NCBI RefSeq assembly: GCF_047228825.1
Contig: NZ_JBFEGN010000058.1
Span: forward strand, 1-25,718
Length of the DNA: 25,718 nucleotides
Direction: 5' to 3'
Origin: Siminovitchia sp047228825
GTDB lineage: Bacteria > Bacillota > Bacilli > Bacillales > Bacillaceae_C
Positions 15,630 through 23,887 of this stretch are shown here, in pieces; positions within the stretch are counted from its first letter, which is position 1, and the number at the start of each line of letters is the position of its first letter. A model generated the notes under the pieces. The model was not told where the DNA came from. It saw only the letters and a list, made by a program, of their open reading frames with translations, and did not search any database. A program made the translations under genes and the position numbers.

Positions 15630-17051
15630 ATGGTCAGAAAACATATATTACTCATTGTTACAACTATATTTTTGGTTATTTCTTCAAGTGGGATAGCCAA
15701 AGCGGTATCGGACAGCATCGTTGGTTCTGATGTTATAAAATACGACGAAATGGTTCAGATTCTTGGACAATTGGAAGAGAAAAGTGACGGTAGTCTTGAT
15801 GTGTTTACATTAAGGGAAATAGGGATTGAGGAAGGAAGAAGTGAGACAGGGAAAGATCTTTATATTGCAAAAGTAGGCAATGGGGACAAAAAAGTGTGGG
15901 TTCAGGGACGCATTCATGGGAATGAGCCATATGGAACGAACGCCACGCTGCGTCTTATTGAAAACCTGATAAATGAAAAAGACGGTTCTTACAAAAAAAT
16001 AATGGATGAACTAACGATTTATTTTATCCCCATGTATAATGTCGACGGCGCAGAAAGGAACCAGCGGGGAACGATTCTGTATGATCATGAAACAGGAGAA
16101 CCCAAGCTAGTGGATGGCAGACAAGTGACTGTTGATTTAAACAGAGACTGGGTTGAAGGCGGATTCCAGGCAATCGAATCAATCGGATATTACAAGTTCT
16201 GGACGCAAGTGAAGCCGGAATTTATGATGGACATCCACCATCAAGGAAATAAAAACTTCTGGGGGACAAGCATTCCTGTAACGCTGTCACTCGGCATTTC
16301 TTTAAACCCGGGAGGACCGACGCTTCCCAATATTAAGGGCGGATTATACGAAGATTTGACCCGCCAAGCGATGGTCACTGTGTTCGATGCATTGAAACCG
16401 TATAAAGAGTTCACGGTTGATCAGTATATTACGGGCTCTAACGTTATCGATATCCGCGGCGGAGTTTCATCCGGCATGATGCTTGGCATCAATTATGAAG
16501 GCCTTAATCCGGATGGACACAGCAACCCTGCTGTTTTCCTGGAGACTTCCGGTCAATTCCTGGATGGGGAGCGGGAACCTTTGGTTCAGCAAAATGTGAT
16601 CGCCACTCATGCCTTTTTATACGGCCTGGCATCCGGTGATTTGCATAAAGCGGATCCCGAGCGTTGGAATGAAGTGCCGATCCGTCCGATTAGCGGGTTC
16701 AATACAGATTATCAGGGGGTTATTCCGATCAACCCTCCACGGCCGGAAATACCTGTCAAAGTAACTGCAGCTCATATAAAGGAGACAGTTGAACGTTACG
16801 AGGAGTTGGGCAAATTTACGAACGGTGCCGCTCAGGCGTTGAAGGTGCACGCAGCAGCTTTAAGCCATTATGAAGCAAAAGGACAAATGGATAAAGTAGC
16901 CAAACATATAACTGCTTTTAATCAGTTGCTTGAGCACCATAAGGATAACATGACGAGCGGAACGTATCAAATGCTGAAAGGAAATTCTGATTATTTAATC
17001 AATCTACTTAAACAGCCGAAAAGCAACTTGTCAGTACCAAATGCCGGCTAA
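15630..17051 (+). CDS. Secreted M14-family zinc carboxypeptidase with C-terminal helical module
   Basis: This 473-aa exported protein has a signal peptide cleaved near AKA-VS (residue 25). The M14 domain has zinc ligands His96 and Glu99 (RIHGNEPYG), DLNRDWVEG at about 169-177, third ligand His203 (DIHHQG) and the catalytic Glu305 (FLETSGQ), so it should be active. The HGNEP form differs from the HAREW form of the giant protein, so this is a different M14 branch and not a simple duplicate. Residues of about 377-458 form the same helical module as in the other two peptidases (KETVERYEELGKF, then LSHYEAKGQMDKVAKHI). The ATG is preceded by AAGGGAGGGG. It lies between calY-1 and calY-2 and likely trims peptides or matrix proteins. 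Confidence 0.9.
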   Translation: MVRKHILLIVTTIFLVISSSGIAKAVSDSIVGSDVIKYDEMVQILGQLEEKSDGSLDVFTLREIGIEEGRSETGKDLYIAKVGNGDKKVWVQGRIHGNEPYGTNATLRLIENLINEKDGSYKKIMDELTIYFIPMYNVDGAERNQRGTILYDHETGEPKLVDGRQVTVDLNRDWVEGGFQAIESIGYYKFWTQVKPEFMMDIHHQGNKNFWGTSIPVTLSLGISLNPGGPTLPNIKGGLYEDLTRQAMVTVFDALKPYKEFTVDQYITGSNVIDIRGGVSSGMMLGINYEGLNPDGHSNPAVFLETSGQFLDGEREPLVQQNVIATHAFLYGLASGDLHKADPERWNEVPIRPISGFNTDYQGVIPINPPRPEIPVKVTAAHIKETVERYEELGKFTNGAAQALKVHAAALSHYEAKGQMDKVAKHITAFNQLLEHHKDNMTSGTYQMLKGNSDYLINLLKQPKSNLSVPNAG

Positions 17052-17158
17052 AGGCAGTATATTGGTACGTTGTTATGAAGTATCCCGTTATACAGGCTTA
17101 TTTGGAAATACAGAAACATGACGATTACACAAGGGTATTTCCCGTCTCTATATGAGAT

Positions 17159-17774
17159 GGAAAAATAAACGATTGGGGGAAATGAAAATGAGCATTAAAA
17201 AACGTTTTGGAATGGGCATGATGTCTGCTGCCCTTGGAATCGCTTTAATCGGAGGGGGAACGTATGCTTATTTCAGCGATACCGAAACGACGAACAACAC
17301 ATTTGCAGCAGGTACTTTGGACTTGACTGTGGCGCCGACTGAAATTATCAACATTGATAATATGAAGCCCGGGGATTCTTTTATCCGCGACTTTGAGTTA
17401 GGAAACGGCGGAACATTGGATATCGACAAAGTATTTATCGAAACAGATTATACCGTAAATGATCCAAAAGGGGACAACACGGAAGATTTTGCGGAGCATA
17501 TTCAGGTTGAATTCCTTTACAACGTAAACAATCTTGATGAAGTCATTTTTGAAACAACTTTGGCCGAACTGAAAGATATGACACCGGAGGCGATCAATCA
17601 GCATATTTTCTATCCTGAATTTGGGGATAAAGGACTGCCGGCCGGGGAGACTCACGACCTTGTAGTCAAATTCAACTTTGTTAATAACGGAGAGGATCAA
17701 AATCAATTCCAAGGGGACTCCTTACAATTGACATGGACGTTTAATGCCACACAAAAACCTGGTGACCAACGATA
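17159..17774 (+). repeat. 616-bp direct duplication, right copy (calY-2 with its RBS)
   Basis: This is the partner of 14896-15511. Differences from the left copy are at 17370 (C for T) and at five further positions in the last 150 bases, all but one silent. The pattern of complete identity in the 5' part and changes near the 3' end suggests gene conversion or a very recent copy event. Confidence 0.95.
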
Positions 17775-17775
17775 G
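17188..17775 (+). CDS. calY: CalY/TasA (camelysin) family matrix protein, copy 2
   Basis: This 195-residue protein is identical to copy 1 except for one residue near the C-terminus (GDQR instead of GEQR), and its stop is TAG instead of TAA. It shares the SipW-type signal sequence and the ribosome binding site GGGGGA, which are part of the duplicated block. The start ATG 17188 is chosen as in copy 1. Two nearly identical fibre subunits would raise gene dosage or allow separate regulation, because the upstream flanks differ. It follows the M14 gene by 136 bases, with no terminator in between. Confidence 0.93.
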   Translation: MSIKKRFGMGMMSAALGIALIGGGTYAYFSDTETTNNTFAAGTLDLTVAPTEIINIDNMKPGDSFIRDFELGNGGTLDIDKVFIETDYTVNDPKGDNTEDFAEHIQVEFLYNVNNLDEVIFETTLAELKDMTPEAINQHIFYPEFGDKGLPAGETHDLVVKFNFVNNGEDQNQFQGDSLQLTWTFNATQKPGDQR

Positions 17776-17783
17776 GAAACTGA

Positions 17784-17809
17784 TTGGAGCAGGATATTTC
17801 CTGCTCCAA
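17784..17809 (+). other. Perfect 10-bp stem-loop between calY-2 and the M28 gene
   Basis: TTGGAGCAGG at 17784-17793 pairs perfectly with CCTGCTCCAA at 17800-17809 around an ATATTT loop. No T-run follows, so it is unlikely to be a full terminator. It may protect the 3' end of calY-2 RNA or set the ratio of calY-2 to the M28 message. The downstream SD (AGAGGAGG, 17825-17832) is not sequestered. Confidence 0.6.
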
Positions 17810-17840
17810 ATTAACGGATTGCCCAGAGGAGGCTTGTTAT

Positions 17841-19478
17841 ATGAAATTTCGCCGCTTTGGCACCTTAATTTCTTTTATATTGATCCTTTCTCTATTAATG
17901 GGATTTTCCCCAAAACATCCAGATTTTGATTTTACGAATCAAATAGATTCACCCGTGATTGCTCAAGATGATGCTGATGTGAGTATTGCCAATATGAAGG
18001 CGCTTATGGAAAATTTCCAAAAAGACGGAGAGTTTGCAACCCCGTCAGCTTATCGTTTATTAAGCACCCATGTCACTGCTGTAGGGCATTATGAGGAAAG
18101 CAAGTCATACAAGAAAGCGATCAAACATATGGAAAGCTTTCACATTTTGGTAAACAGCCAACAGGCTAACAAGTTAATTTCTGATCAGGCGGCTCGTATT
18201 TTAAAAGATTATGCGGATGCTTTAATTAAAAAGTGGGAAGTTATTTTTGACGCTGATAGAGTCATGGATTATCTGCGAAAATTAAGTGTAGAGATTGGGC
18301 CGAGAGTTGCCGGAACTGAAGGTGAAAAGAAAGCTGCCCAATATTTAAAAAGCCAATTTGAAAGTTTCGGATACGATGTGTCCCTGCAAGAGTTTGCGAT
18401 TAACAACCGGGTTGAAAGGACACTGAGAATTATGACCGATAAAAACAAGGAACTCCCTCTGGGAGCTGCGAGCGGATCGGCTGTAACAGGTGAAAAAGGT
18501 ATCACAGGCGATCTATATCATGCAGGACTCGGACTGCCGGAGGACTTTTCCGATGAAGCCAAAGGGAAAATTGCCCTTGTTCAACGAGGAGAAAATACGT
18601 ACTGGGAAAAAGTTCAGAATGCAACGAATGCCGGGGCGATAGGTGTGGTTATTTATGATAATGCAGACAGCCTGACTCCGCTGCGGCCGGCACTCAATAA
18701 CAACAGTACAATTCCGGTCACAGGTATTACAAAAGCGGATGGCGAGTCACTGCTGGCACAGCTTTCCAAAGGAACAGTGAAGGCTCAGCTCATCATTCAC
18801 ACGCATACGAATCAAACATCCCAAAATGTGATTGCGGTAAAAAAACCCGCCAACGTAGTGAATCCTGAAATCGTTTATATTACGGCGCATTATGACAGTG
18901 TTCCATATTCGCCCGGAGCCAATGATGACGGATCGGGAACTGCCGCGATTGTTGAGATGGCAAGAATCATGAAAGACTTGCCAACTGATAAAGAGCTGAG
19001 ATTTATTGCTTTTGGTGCGGAAGAAATCGGATTGGTCGGTTCGAATTATTATGTAAAGAACTTGCCTAAAGAAGACCTTGACAGAAGTATGATAAACTTC
19101 CAGATGGAAATGCTTGGGGCAAAATATGAACCTGCTTCTTATCTTGCGGTTAACACTGTAGATGGCCAGCCAAACATAGCCTGGGATTATACGAACGCTT
19201 CTTTTGACAAATTGGGAAAAGATAAAGAAAAACTGATCCTGTTCAGAAGAGGATCGTCTGATCATGTTCCATTCCACAATGCAGGCATAACGGCTGCGTG
19301 CTTTAATATGGGTACTGCCAACGGCGGGTTGGAGCCGGAGTACCACACTTCACATGATACGATCGAAAATATTAGTCCGGAAAGACTTCAATTTGCGGGA
19401 GATATCATAAGCACGGCTATATTGGATTATTTAGCGGATCATCATTCTCAAGGAAAAAATGTAAAGGAAGCTTCATAA
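17841..19478 (+). CDS. Secreted M28 aminopeptidase with N-terminal helical module and PA domain
   Basis: This 545-aa exported protein starts at ATG 17841, eight bases after AGAGGAGG. The signal sequence covers about 1-22. The helical module is at about 47-132 and M28 at about 134-530. A protease-associated (PA) domain is inserted at about 214-320 (GKIALVQRG, GAIGVVIYDNAD, IPVTGITKADGE). The M28 residues are His350 and Asp352 (AHYDS), Asp362 (GANDDG), Glu394 and Glu395 (GAEEIG) and His502 (YHTSHD). The position matching the Asp zinc ligand (NLDMVG in the giant protein) reads NFQMEMLG, so Glu423 replaces Asp. The rest of M28 is closely similar to the giant protein's C-terminal domain. Activity is likely but needs the altered ligand to be tolerated. 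Confidence 0.9.
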   Translation: MKFRRFGTLISFILILSLLMGFSPKHPDFDFTNQIDSPVIAQDDADVSIANMKALMENFQKDGEFATPSAYRLLSTHVTAVGHYEESKSYKKAIKHMESFHILVNSQQANKLISDQAARILKDYADALIKKWEVIFDADRVMDYLRKLSVEIGPRVAGTEGEKKAAQYLKSQFESFGYDVSLQEFAINNRVERTLRIMTDKNKELPLGAASGSAVTGEKGITGDLYHAGLGLPEDFSDEAKGKIALVQRGENTYWEKVQNATNAGAIGVVIYDNADSLTPLRPALNNNSTIPVTGITKADGESLLAQLSKGTVKAQLIIHTHTNQTSQNVIAVKKPANVVNPEIVYITAHYDSVPYSPGANDDGSGTAAIVEMARIMKDLPTDKELRFIAFGAEEIGLVGSNYYVKNLPKEDLDRSMINFQMEMLGAKYEPASYLAVNTVDGQPNIAWDYTNASFDKLGKDKEKLILFRRGSSDHVPFHNAGITAACFNMGTANGGLEPEYHTSHDTIENISPERLQFAGDIISTAILDYLADHHSQGKNVKEAS

Positions 19479-19541
19479 TGGATTTATGGCTCCCTGCAGC
19501 GTTTATTTGTCGTGTATAGACTTAACAAGGGGGAACAAAGG

Positions 19542-20129
19542 ATGGATGTAAAAAATAGATTCGGCATGGGGATGATGTCAATCTTGCTTGGTATTTCATT
19601 AATAGGAGGAGGAACTTACGCTTATTTCAGTGACAATAAGGTCACCGACAACACATTTGCGTCTGGAACCCTGGATTTGTCTGTAAACCCTGATACACTT
19701 ATCAATGTAAAAAATATAAAACCCGGAGATTCTTTTCTCCGTGACTTTAAACTTGTAAACAACGGCTCTTTGGATATAGGAAAAGTCATCATAGAGACAG
19801 ACTATGAGGTCATTGATGCAAAAGGCGACAATACAGAAGATTTTGGTGAGCATATTTCAGTCGAGTTTTTGTTGAATATGGACAAACACAATCAACCTAT
19901 TTACAAAACAACATTGGCAAAATTGAAAGATATGACACCTGATGCCATAGCCAAAAATATTACCATTCCAGCTATCGGTGAAGATGGGCTGCCCAGCGGC
20001 ACGAGTGACCGCCTTGTTGTAAAGTTCCAATTTGTTGACAACGGTGAGGATCAAAACCAATTTCAGGGTGATTCGTTGAAGCTGGAATGGACGTTTACCG
20101 CATTTCAGGCAGAAACTTCAAATAAATAA
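19542..20129 (+). CDS. calY: CalY/TasA (camelysin) family matrix protein, copy 3 (diverged)
   Basis: This is a third CalY protein of exactly the same length (195 aa) as copies 1 and 2 but clearly diverged. It keeps the SipW-type signal (ISLIGGGTYAYFSDN), GTLDLSV, IKPGDSFLRDF, KGDNTEDF and GEDQNQFQGDSLKLEWTF. Changes are spread along the mature part, for example LNMDKHNQPIYKTTLAKL in place of the corresponding copy-1 segment. ATG 19542 is the start, seven bases after AAGGGGGA. It may be a minor or capping subunit of the same fibres. It is the last gene of the locus; a terminator lies about 130 bases downstream. Confidence 0.92.
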   Translation: MDVKNRFGMGMMSILLGISLIGGGTYAYFSDNKVTDNTFASGTLDLSVNPDTLINVKNIKPGDSFLRDFKLVNNGSLDIGKVIIETDYEVIDAKGDNTEDFGEHISVEFLLNMDKHNQPIYKTTLAKLKDMTPDAIAKNITIPAIGEDGLPSGTSDRLVVKFQFVDNGEDQNQFQGDSLKLEWTFTAFQAETSNK

Positions 20130-20259
20130 CATTGGATTCTGCGATTGTACTCATATGATTGCGGGCACACTTTTGATTGAAGTTTCACTTTATGAGTGGT
20201 TAAGGACGAGAGATAAAACCGTTTCTTGAAGGGATAGAACAGATGCGTCAAGGAATAAA

Positions 20260-20291
20260 AAAAGTCACAGGGTTTCCTGTGGCTTTTAATT
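20260..20291. terminator. Terminator of the secretion/matrix locus
   Basis: AAAAGTCACAGG at 20260-20271 pairs with CCTGTGGCTTTT at 20276-20287 with one G-T pair, followed by AATTT. The A-run before and T-run after make it potentially bidirectional, between the converging matrix and liv operons. Confidence 0.75.
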
Positions 20292-20353
20292 TAAAAGATT
20301 TTATGGGCTCAACCTGATATTTACCTATAAGATACAGATAAGTCGCGTCATTA

Positions 20354-20392
20354 TTAAAAATGCCCCGGAGTGTTGCTCCATCAAGGGCATTT
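20354..20392 (-). terminator. Terminator of the liv operon
   Basis: AAATGCCC at 20358-20365 pairs with GGGCATTT at 20385-20392, with an inner GGAG/CTCC stem. Read on the minus strand it runs into TTTTTAATAA. It lies about 80 bases beyond the livF stop. The remaining 20130-20470 sequence shows no gene. Confidence 0.8.
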
Positions 20393-20470
20393 CATCTAAC
20401 ACTTTGCGCGCAGCCGACTATGCTCCCATAGTTCCAATGCTTTAAACTGTTCGACTAGCAAATACAGGTA

Positions 20471-21178
20471 TTAATGCCCGCCCAGATAAGCCTGTTTTAC
20501 CTGTTCACTGGCATTTAATTCGTCTGCTGTGCCAGATATAACGACTCGTCCTGTTTCAATCACGTAGGCACGGCTTGCGATGGAAAGAGCCATATGCGCG
20601 TTTTGCTCAACCAAAAGAATCGTCGTTCCTGACTTATTAATGTCTTCAATGATTTTGAAGATTGTTTTTACGAGCAATGGTGCAAGCCCCATGGAAGGCT
20701 CGTCTAATAATAAAAGTCGCGGACGGGCCATTAATGCACGGCCCATTGCCAGCATTTGTTGTTCCCCGCCTGATAATGTCCCTGAAAGCTGCTTGCGGCG
20801 TTCCAATAACCGTGGAAATCTCTCGAACACGCTTTCCAAATCCTTTTTAATGCCCTCTTTATCTTTTCGCAAAAAGGCTCCCAATTCCAGATTTTCTTCT
20901 ACTGTCAAATTGGCAAACACGCGCCGTCCTTCGGGCACATGGGAAATGCCCTGTTTCACAATGGTTTGAGCCGCTTTTCCCACAATCGATTTCCCGCCAA
21001 AAATAATGTCGCCTTGCTTTGGCTTTAGCAATCCGGATACTGTTTTTAAGAGCGTACTTTTTCCGGCACCGTTTGCTCCGATTAACGTTACGATTTCTCC
21101 TTCATTAATATCAAGAGAGACGCCTTTTAAAGCGTGTATGTTTCCATAATAAACATTGATGTCATCGATCTTTAACAT
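20471..21178 (-). CDS. livF: Branched-chain amino-acid ABC importer ATPase LivF
   Basis: This is one of the two cytoplasmic ATPases of a hydrophobic amino-acid (HAAT) importer, 235 aa, the usual length. It has Walker A GANGAGKST, signature LSGGEQQMLAMGRAL, Walker B LLLLDEPSMGLAP and EQNAHMAL at the switch region. The PSMGLAP form distinguishes LivF from LivG. AGGAGG lies eight bases before the ATG, and that ATG overlaps the livG stop (TAATG), indicating translational coupling. It is the last gene of the operon. Substrates would be Leu, Ile and Val or related amino acids. Confidence 0.93.
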   Translation of the reverse strand: MLKIDDINVYYGNIHALKGVSLDINEGEIVTLIGANGAGKSTLLKTVSGLLKPKQGDIIFGGKSIVGKAAQTIVKQGISHVPEGRRVFANLTVEENLELGAFLRKDKEGIKKDLESVFERFPRLLERRKQLSGTLSGGEQQMLAMGRALMARPRLLLLDEPSMGLAPLLVKTIFKIIEDINKSGTTILLVEQNAHMALSIASRAYVIETGRVVISGTADELNASEQVKQAYLGGH

Positions 21179-21957
21179 TAAGAAACCTCCTCGCCTAAAT
21201 ACGCCTCTATGACTTTCGGGTTGTTGCGAACTTCTTCGGGCGTACCTTGTGCGATTAATTGTCCATGATCCAGCACATAGATGCGTTCACATACACCCAT
21301 GACAAGCTGCATATCATGTTCAATTAATAGTACGGTCAATCCGAATTTCTCTTTAATCAAGGAGATCAAATTCATCAGCTCACGTGTTTCCTGCGGGTTC
21401 ATCCCTGCAGCCGGTTCATCCAATAAGAGCAGTTCGGGATTCGCTGCAAGAGCCCGCGCAATTTCCAAACGCCGTTGTTGTCCGTATGGAAGGTTCTTTG
21501 CTTTTTCATCCTTATATACATCAAGATTAAATATTTTTAAAAATTCGATTGCCTTTTCTTCCATTTCTTTTTCACCGGAAAAGTGGGAGGGGAATCTGAA
21601 AATGGAGCTGAAAACGCTATGTTTTGCAAGTGAATGATAAGCTACTTTTACATTATCCAAAACGGAAAGTTCGCCAAATAAACGAATGTTTTGGAACGTT
21701 CGGCTTATTCCTTTGCGATTTATTTTAAATGGCGGCACATTATTCAGACGTTCACCGTTTAGGGAAATACTTCCTTCAGTTGGCACATAGACCCCTGTTA
21801 ACAGGTTGAAAAAAGTCGTTTTACCCGCACCGTTTGGTCCAATAAGGCCAACAAGCTCGCCCTTATACAACTCCATATTTACTTCTGATACTGCTTTTAA
21901 TCCGCCAAAACGGATTCCTGCTTGATCTACTTTAAGCAACGGTGTGTTTGTTGCCAT
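21178..21957 (-). CDS. livG: Branched-chain amino-acid ABC importer ATPase LivG
   Basis: This is the second ATPase of the importer, 259 aa. It has Walker A GPNGAGKTT, a degenerate signature LPYGQQRRLEIARAL, Walker B LLLLDEPAAGMNP and switch LIEHDM. The PYGQQR signature and PAAGMNP are typical of LivG. I start it at ATG 21957 because AAGGAGG lies eight bases upstream; the in-frame TTG at 21975 would place that SD inside the gene. The start lies inside the livM 3' end (26-bp overlap). LivF and LivG should form the heterodimer under LivH and LivM. Confidence 0.93.
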   Translation of the reverse strand: MATNTPLLKVDQAGIRFGGLKAVSEVNMELYKGELVGLIGPNGAGKTTFFNLLTGVYVPTEGSISLNGERLNNVPPFKINRKGISRTFQNIRLFGELSVLDNVKVAYHSLAKHSVFSSIFRFPSHFSGEKEMEEKAIEFLKIFNLDVYKDEKAKNLPYGQQRRLEIARALAANPELLLLDEPAAGMNPQETRELMNLISLIKEKFGLTVLLIEHDMQLVMGVCERIYVLDHGQLIAQGTPEEVRNNPKVIEAYLGEEVS

Positions 21958-22906
21958 CCGCCGGCCCTCCTTCAACCGTTTTACGTTTTTTAAAGAATGA
22001 AGTAATTTCTTTTGTACCCATTAAACCTTGTGGACGATAAATCATCATAATGATCAGTATCAGGCTGTAAAAAATCATTCTCGTCTCGGGGTAATCTTGC
22101 AGGTACGCAGAAACAACGGTCAGAAGGATGGCAGAAATAACGGAACCCGACATACTGCCCAATCCTCCAAAGACAACAAGAATCAAAATATCGAATGATT
22201 TTAAAAAGCCAAAGTTTGCAGGCTGAATAATATAGAAGTTATGTGAATATAGCCCTCCGGCAATTCCGGCAAAAAATGCGCCTATTACAAATGCAAGCAC
22301 CTTATAATAAGTTGTATTGATCCCCATCGCATCAGAAGCCGTTTCATCTTCCCTGATGGAAATACAGGCACGGCCATGTGTTGAGTTCGTAAAGTTTCTG
22401 ATAACGATAATCGTAATGATCATGCATGCAAATACCCAAGGCCAGGTGGTTAAGTGAGTGACCTGCATCCCGCTTGCTCCGCCAACGTATTCGATGTTCA
22501 GCAAAGCAATGCGAACGATTTCACCGAAGCCTAGAGTGGCAATAGCCAAATAGTCACCTTTTAACCGAAGGCTCGGTATTCCTATAATCAATCCGGCAAC
22601 TGCAGCGACGATTCCGCCAGCCACTAATCCCAATCCAAAAGGAAGTTGGAGCTTCATCGTAAAAATGGCTGACATATAGGCCCCAACAGCCAAAAATCCC
22701 GCATGGCCAATGGAGAACTGGCCGGTAATCCCAATAATTAAATGGAGACTGACTGCCAAAATGATATTAATGGCCATCAAAAATAAAATGTTTATATAGA
22801 AAGAATTTAAAATGGCACCGTTAATTAAAAATTGGGCTCCAAAAAAGACGACAACTGCCAATAAAATTGAGAGCCAAAAGCCTTTTGCACTTTTAATTTT
22901 TGTCAT
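21932..22906 (-). CDS. livM: Branched-chain amino-acid ABC importer permease LivM
   Basis: This 324-residue polytopic permease has about nine to ten spans. It contains GHAGFLAVGAYMSA, SLRLKGDYLAIATLGFGEIVR, the EAA-like coupling segment REDETASDAMGINTTYYKVLAF and VVFGGLGSMSGSVISAILLT, all characteristic of LivM. A basic C-terminal tail follows RPQGLMG. GGGGAGAC lies seven to eight bases before the ATG. It is 13 bases after livH and overlaps livG. It forms the transmembrane pore with LivH. Confidence 0.93.
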   Translation of the reverse strand: MTKIKSAKGFWLSILLAVVVFFGAQFLINGAILNSFYINILFLMAINIILAVSLHLIIGITGQFSIGHAGFLAVGAYMSAIFTMKLQLPFGLGLVAGGIVAAVAGLIIGIPSLRLKGDYLAIATLGFGEIVRIALLNIEYVGGASGMQVTHLTTWPWVFACMIITIIVIRNFTNSTHGRACISIREDETASDAMGINTTYYKVLAFVIGAFFAGIAGGLYSHNFYIIQPANFGFLKSFDILILVVFGGLGSMSGSVISAILLTVVSAYLQDYPETRMIFYSLILIIMMIYRPQGLMGTKEITSFFKKRKTVEGGPADGNKHTVA

Positions 22907-22919
22907 TTTTTTGTCTCCC

Positions 22920-23798
22920 CTAAACTTTTTCTCTTACATTTTTACCGAACAGGCCGGACGGAAGGAATAAAAGAATAAGAATTAGGACAACAAAGGCGGC
23001 TCCGTCACGCCACAGTGAATAGCCTGCCGCACTTACCAAAGCCTCAATGATCCCCAGTACAAGGCCGCCTACCATTGCTCCGGGTATAATGCCAATCCCC
23101 CCTAAAACAGCGGCAACAAAGGCTTTTAGACCTGGAATAATGCCCATTAACGGATCAATTTTTGTATAATACGTTCCAAAAATAACGCCAGCTGCTCCCG
23201 CCAGCGCAGAACCAATCGCAAATGTCACTGAAATGGTGTTGTTTACATTAATACCCATTAGCGTTGCTGCTTCCGCGTCATGAGAAACAGCACGCATGGC
23301 TTTTCCGATCTTTGTTTTATGAACAATAAGTTGAAGAATAATCATTAATACGACAGATACACCTAAAATAAAGATCGACAGTCCACTAATGGTGACACCA
23401 AATACATCAATATTTCCTATATTTAAGACATTGCCGGGATATGCTTCAGGCTGTGCGCCTCGAACATAAATAAAGCCATACTCAATCAATAAGGAAACAC
23501 CAATGGCGGTGATTAACGCAGCAATTCGAGTGGCATTACGCAGAGGCTTATAAGCGATTCGCTCAATAACGACTCCAAAAAGGGAACAGACAAGCATCGC
23601 TAAAATAAGAGCAGGAAAAAATGATAAATCCAAAACCGTTATGGAATAAAAACCAACAAATGCTCCTACCATAAACACATCGCCATGAGCAAAGTTGATC
23701 AGCTTTACAATCCCATACACCATTGTGTATCCCAAGGCAATCAGGGCATAGATACTGCCGACCGAGATCCCGTTCACTAACTGCTGTATTAGTTCCAT
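22920..23798 (-). CDS. livH: Branched-chain amino-acid ABC importer permease LivH
   Basis: This 292-residue permease has about eight spans. It has the LivH motifs GSIYALIALGYTMVYGIVKL, INFAHGDVFMVGAF, AVSHDAEAATLMGINV (coupling helix) and KAFVAAVLGGIGIIPGAMVG. The start is ATG 23798, six bases after AAAGGGGGG. A longer frame to 23837 would put that SD inside the gene. It follows the binding-protein gene after a 90-base gap holding a terminator-like hairpin, so its expression may be lower than that of the binding protein. Confidence 0.93.
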   Translation of the reverse strand: MELIQQLVNGISVGSIYALIALGYTMVYGIVKLINFAHGDVFMVGAFVGFYSITVLDLSFFPALILAMLVCSLFGVVIERIAYKPLRNATRIAALITAIGVSLLIEYGFIYVRGAQPEAYPGNVLNIGNIDVFGVTISGLSIFILGVSVVLMIILQLIVHKTKIGKAMRAVSHDAEAATLMGINVNNTISVTFAIGSALAGAAGVIFGTYYTKIDPLMGIIPGLKAFVAAVLGGIGIIPGAMVGGLVLGIIEALVSAAGYSLWRDGAAFVVLILILLFLPSGLFGKNVREKV

Positions 23799-23849
23799 TT
23801 TGAACCCCCCTTTGATGATGTCTATTTTTTCTATCATTCTATTTTTTCG

Positions 23850-23875
23850 TTAAAAAGAAGGGGGACTAGCCCCCT
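23850..23875 (-). terminator. Internal attenuator-type hairpin between the binding protein and livH
   Basis: On the minus strand AGGGGG and CCCCCT form a 6-bp GC-rich stem around CTAGT, followed by TTCTTTTTA. It lies 13 bases after the binding-protein stop and about 50 bases before the livH start. Partial termination here would yield excess binding protein over permease, a common arrangement in ABC importers. Confidence 0.75.
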
Positions 23876-23887
23876 ATTCTAATCCAT

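Noticed and set aside
18747..19346. 199-codon minus-strand frame
   Set aside because: It is fully antisense to the M28 peptidase, whose motifs are in the plus frame; the translation is Ser/Arg/Ile-rich without family features.
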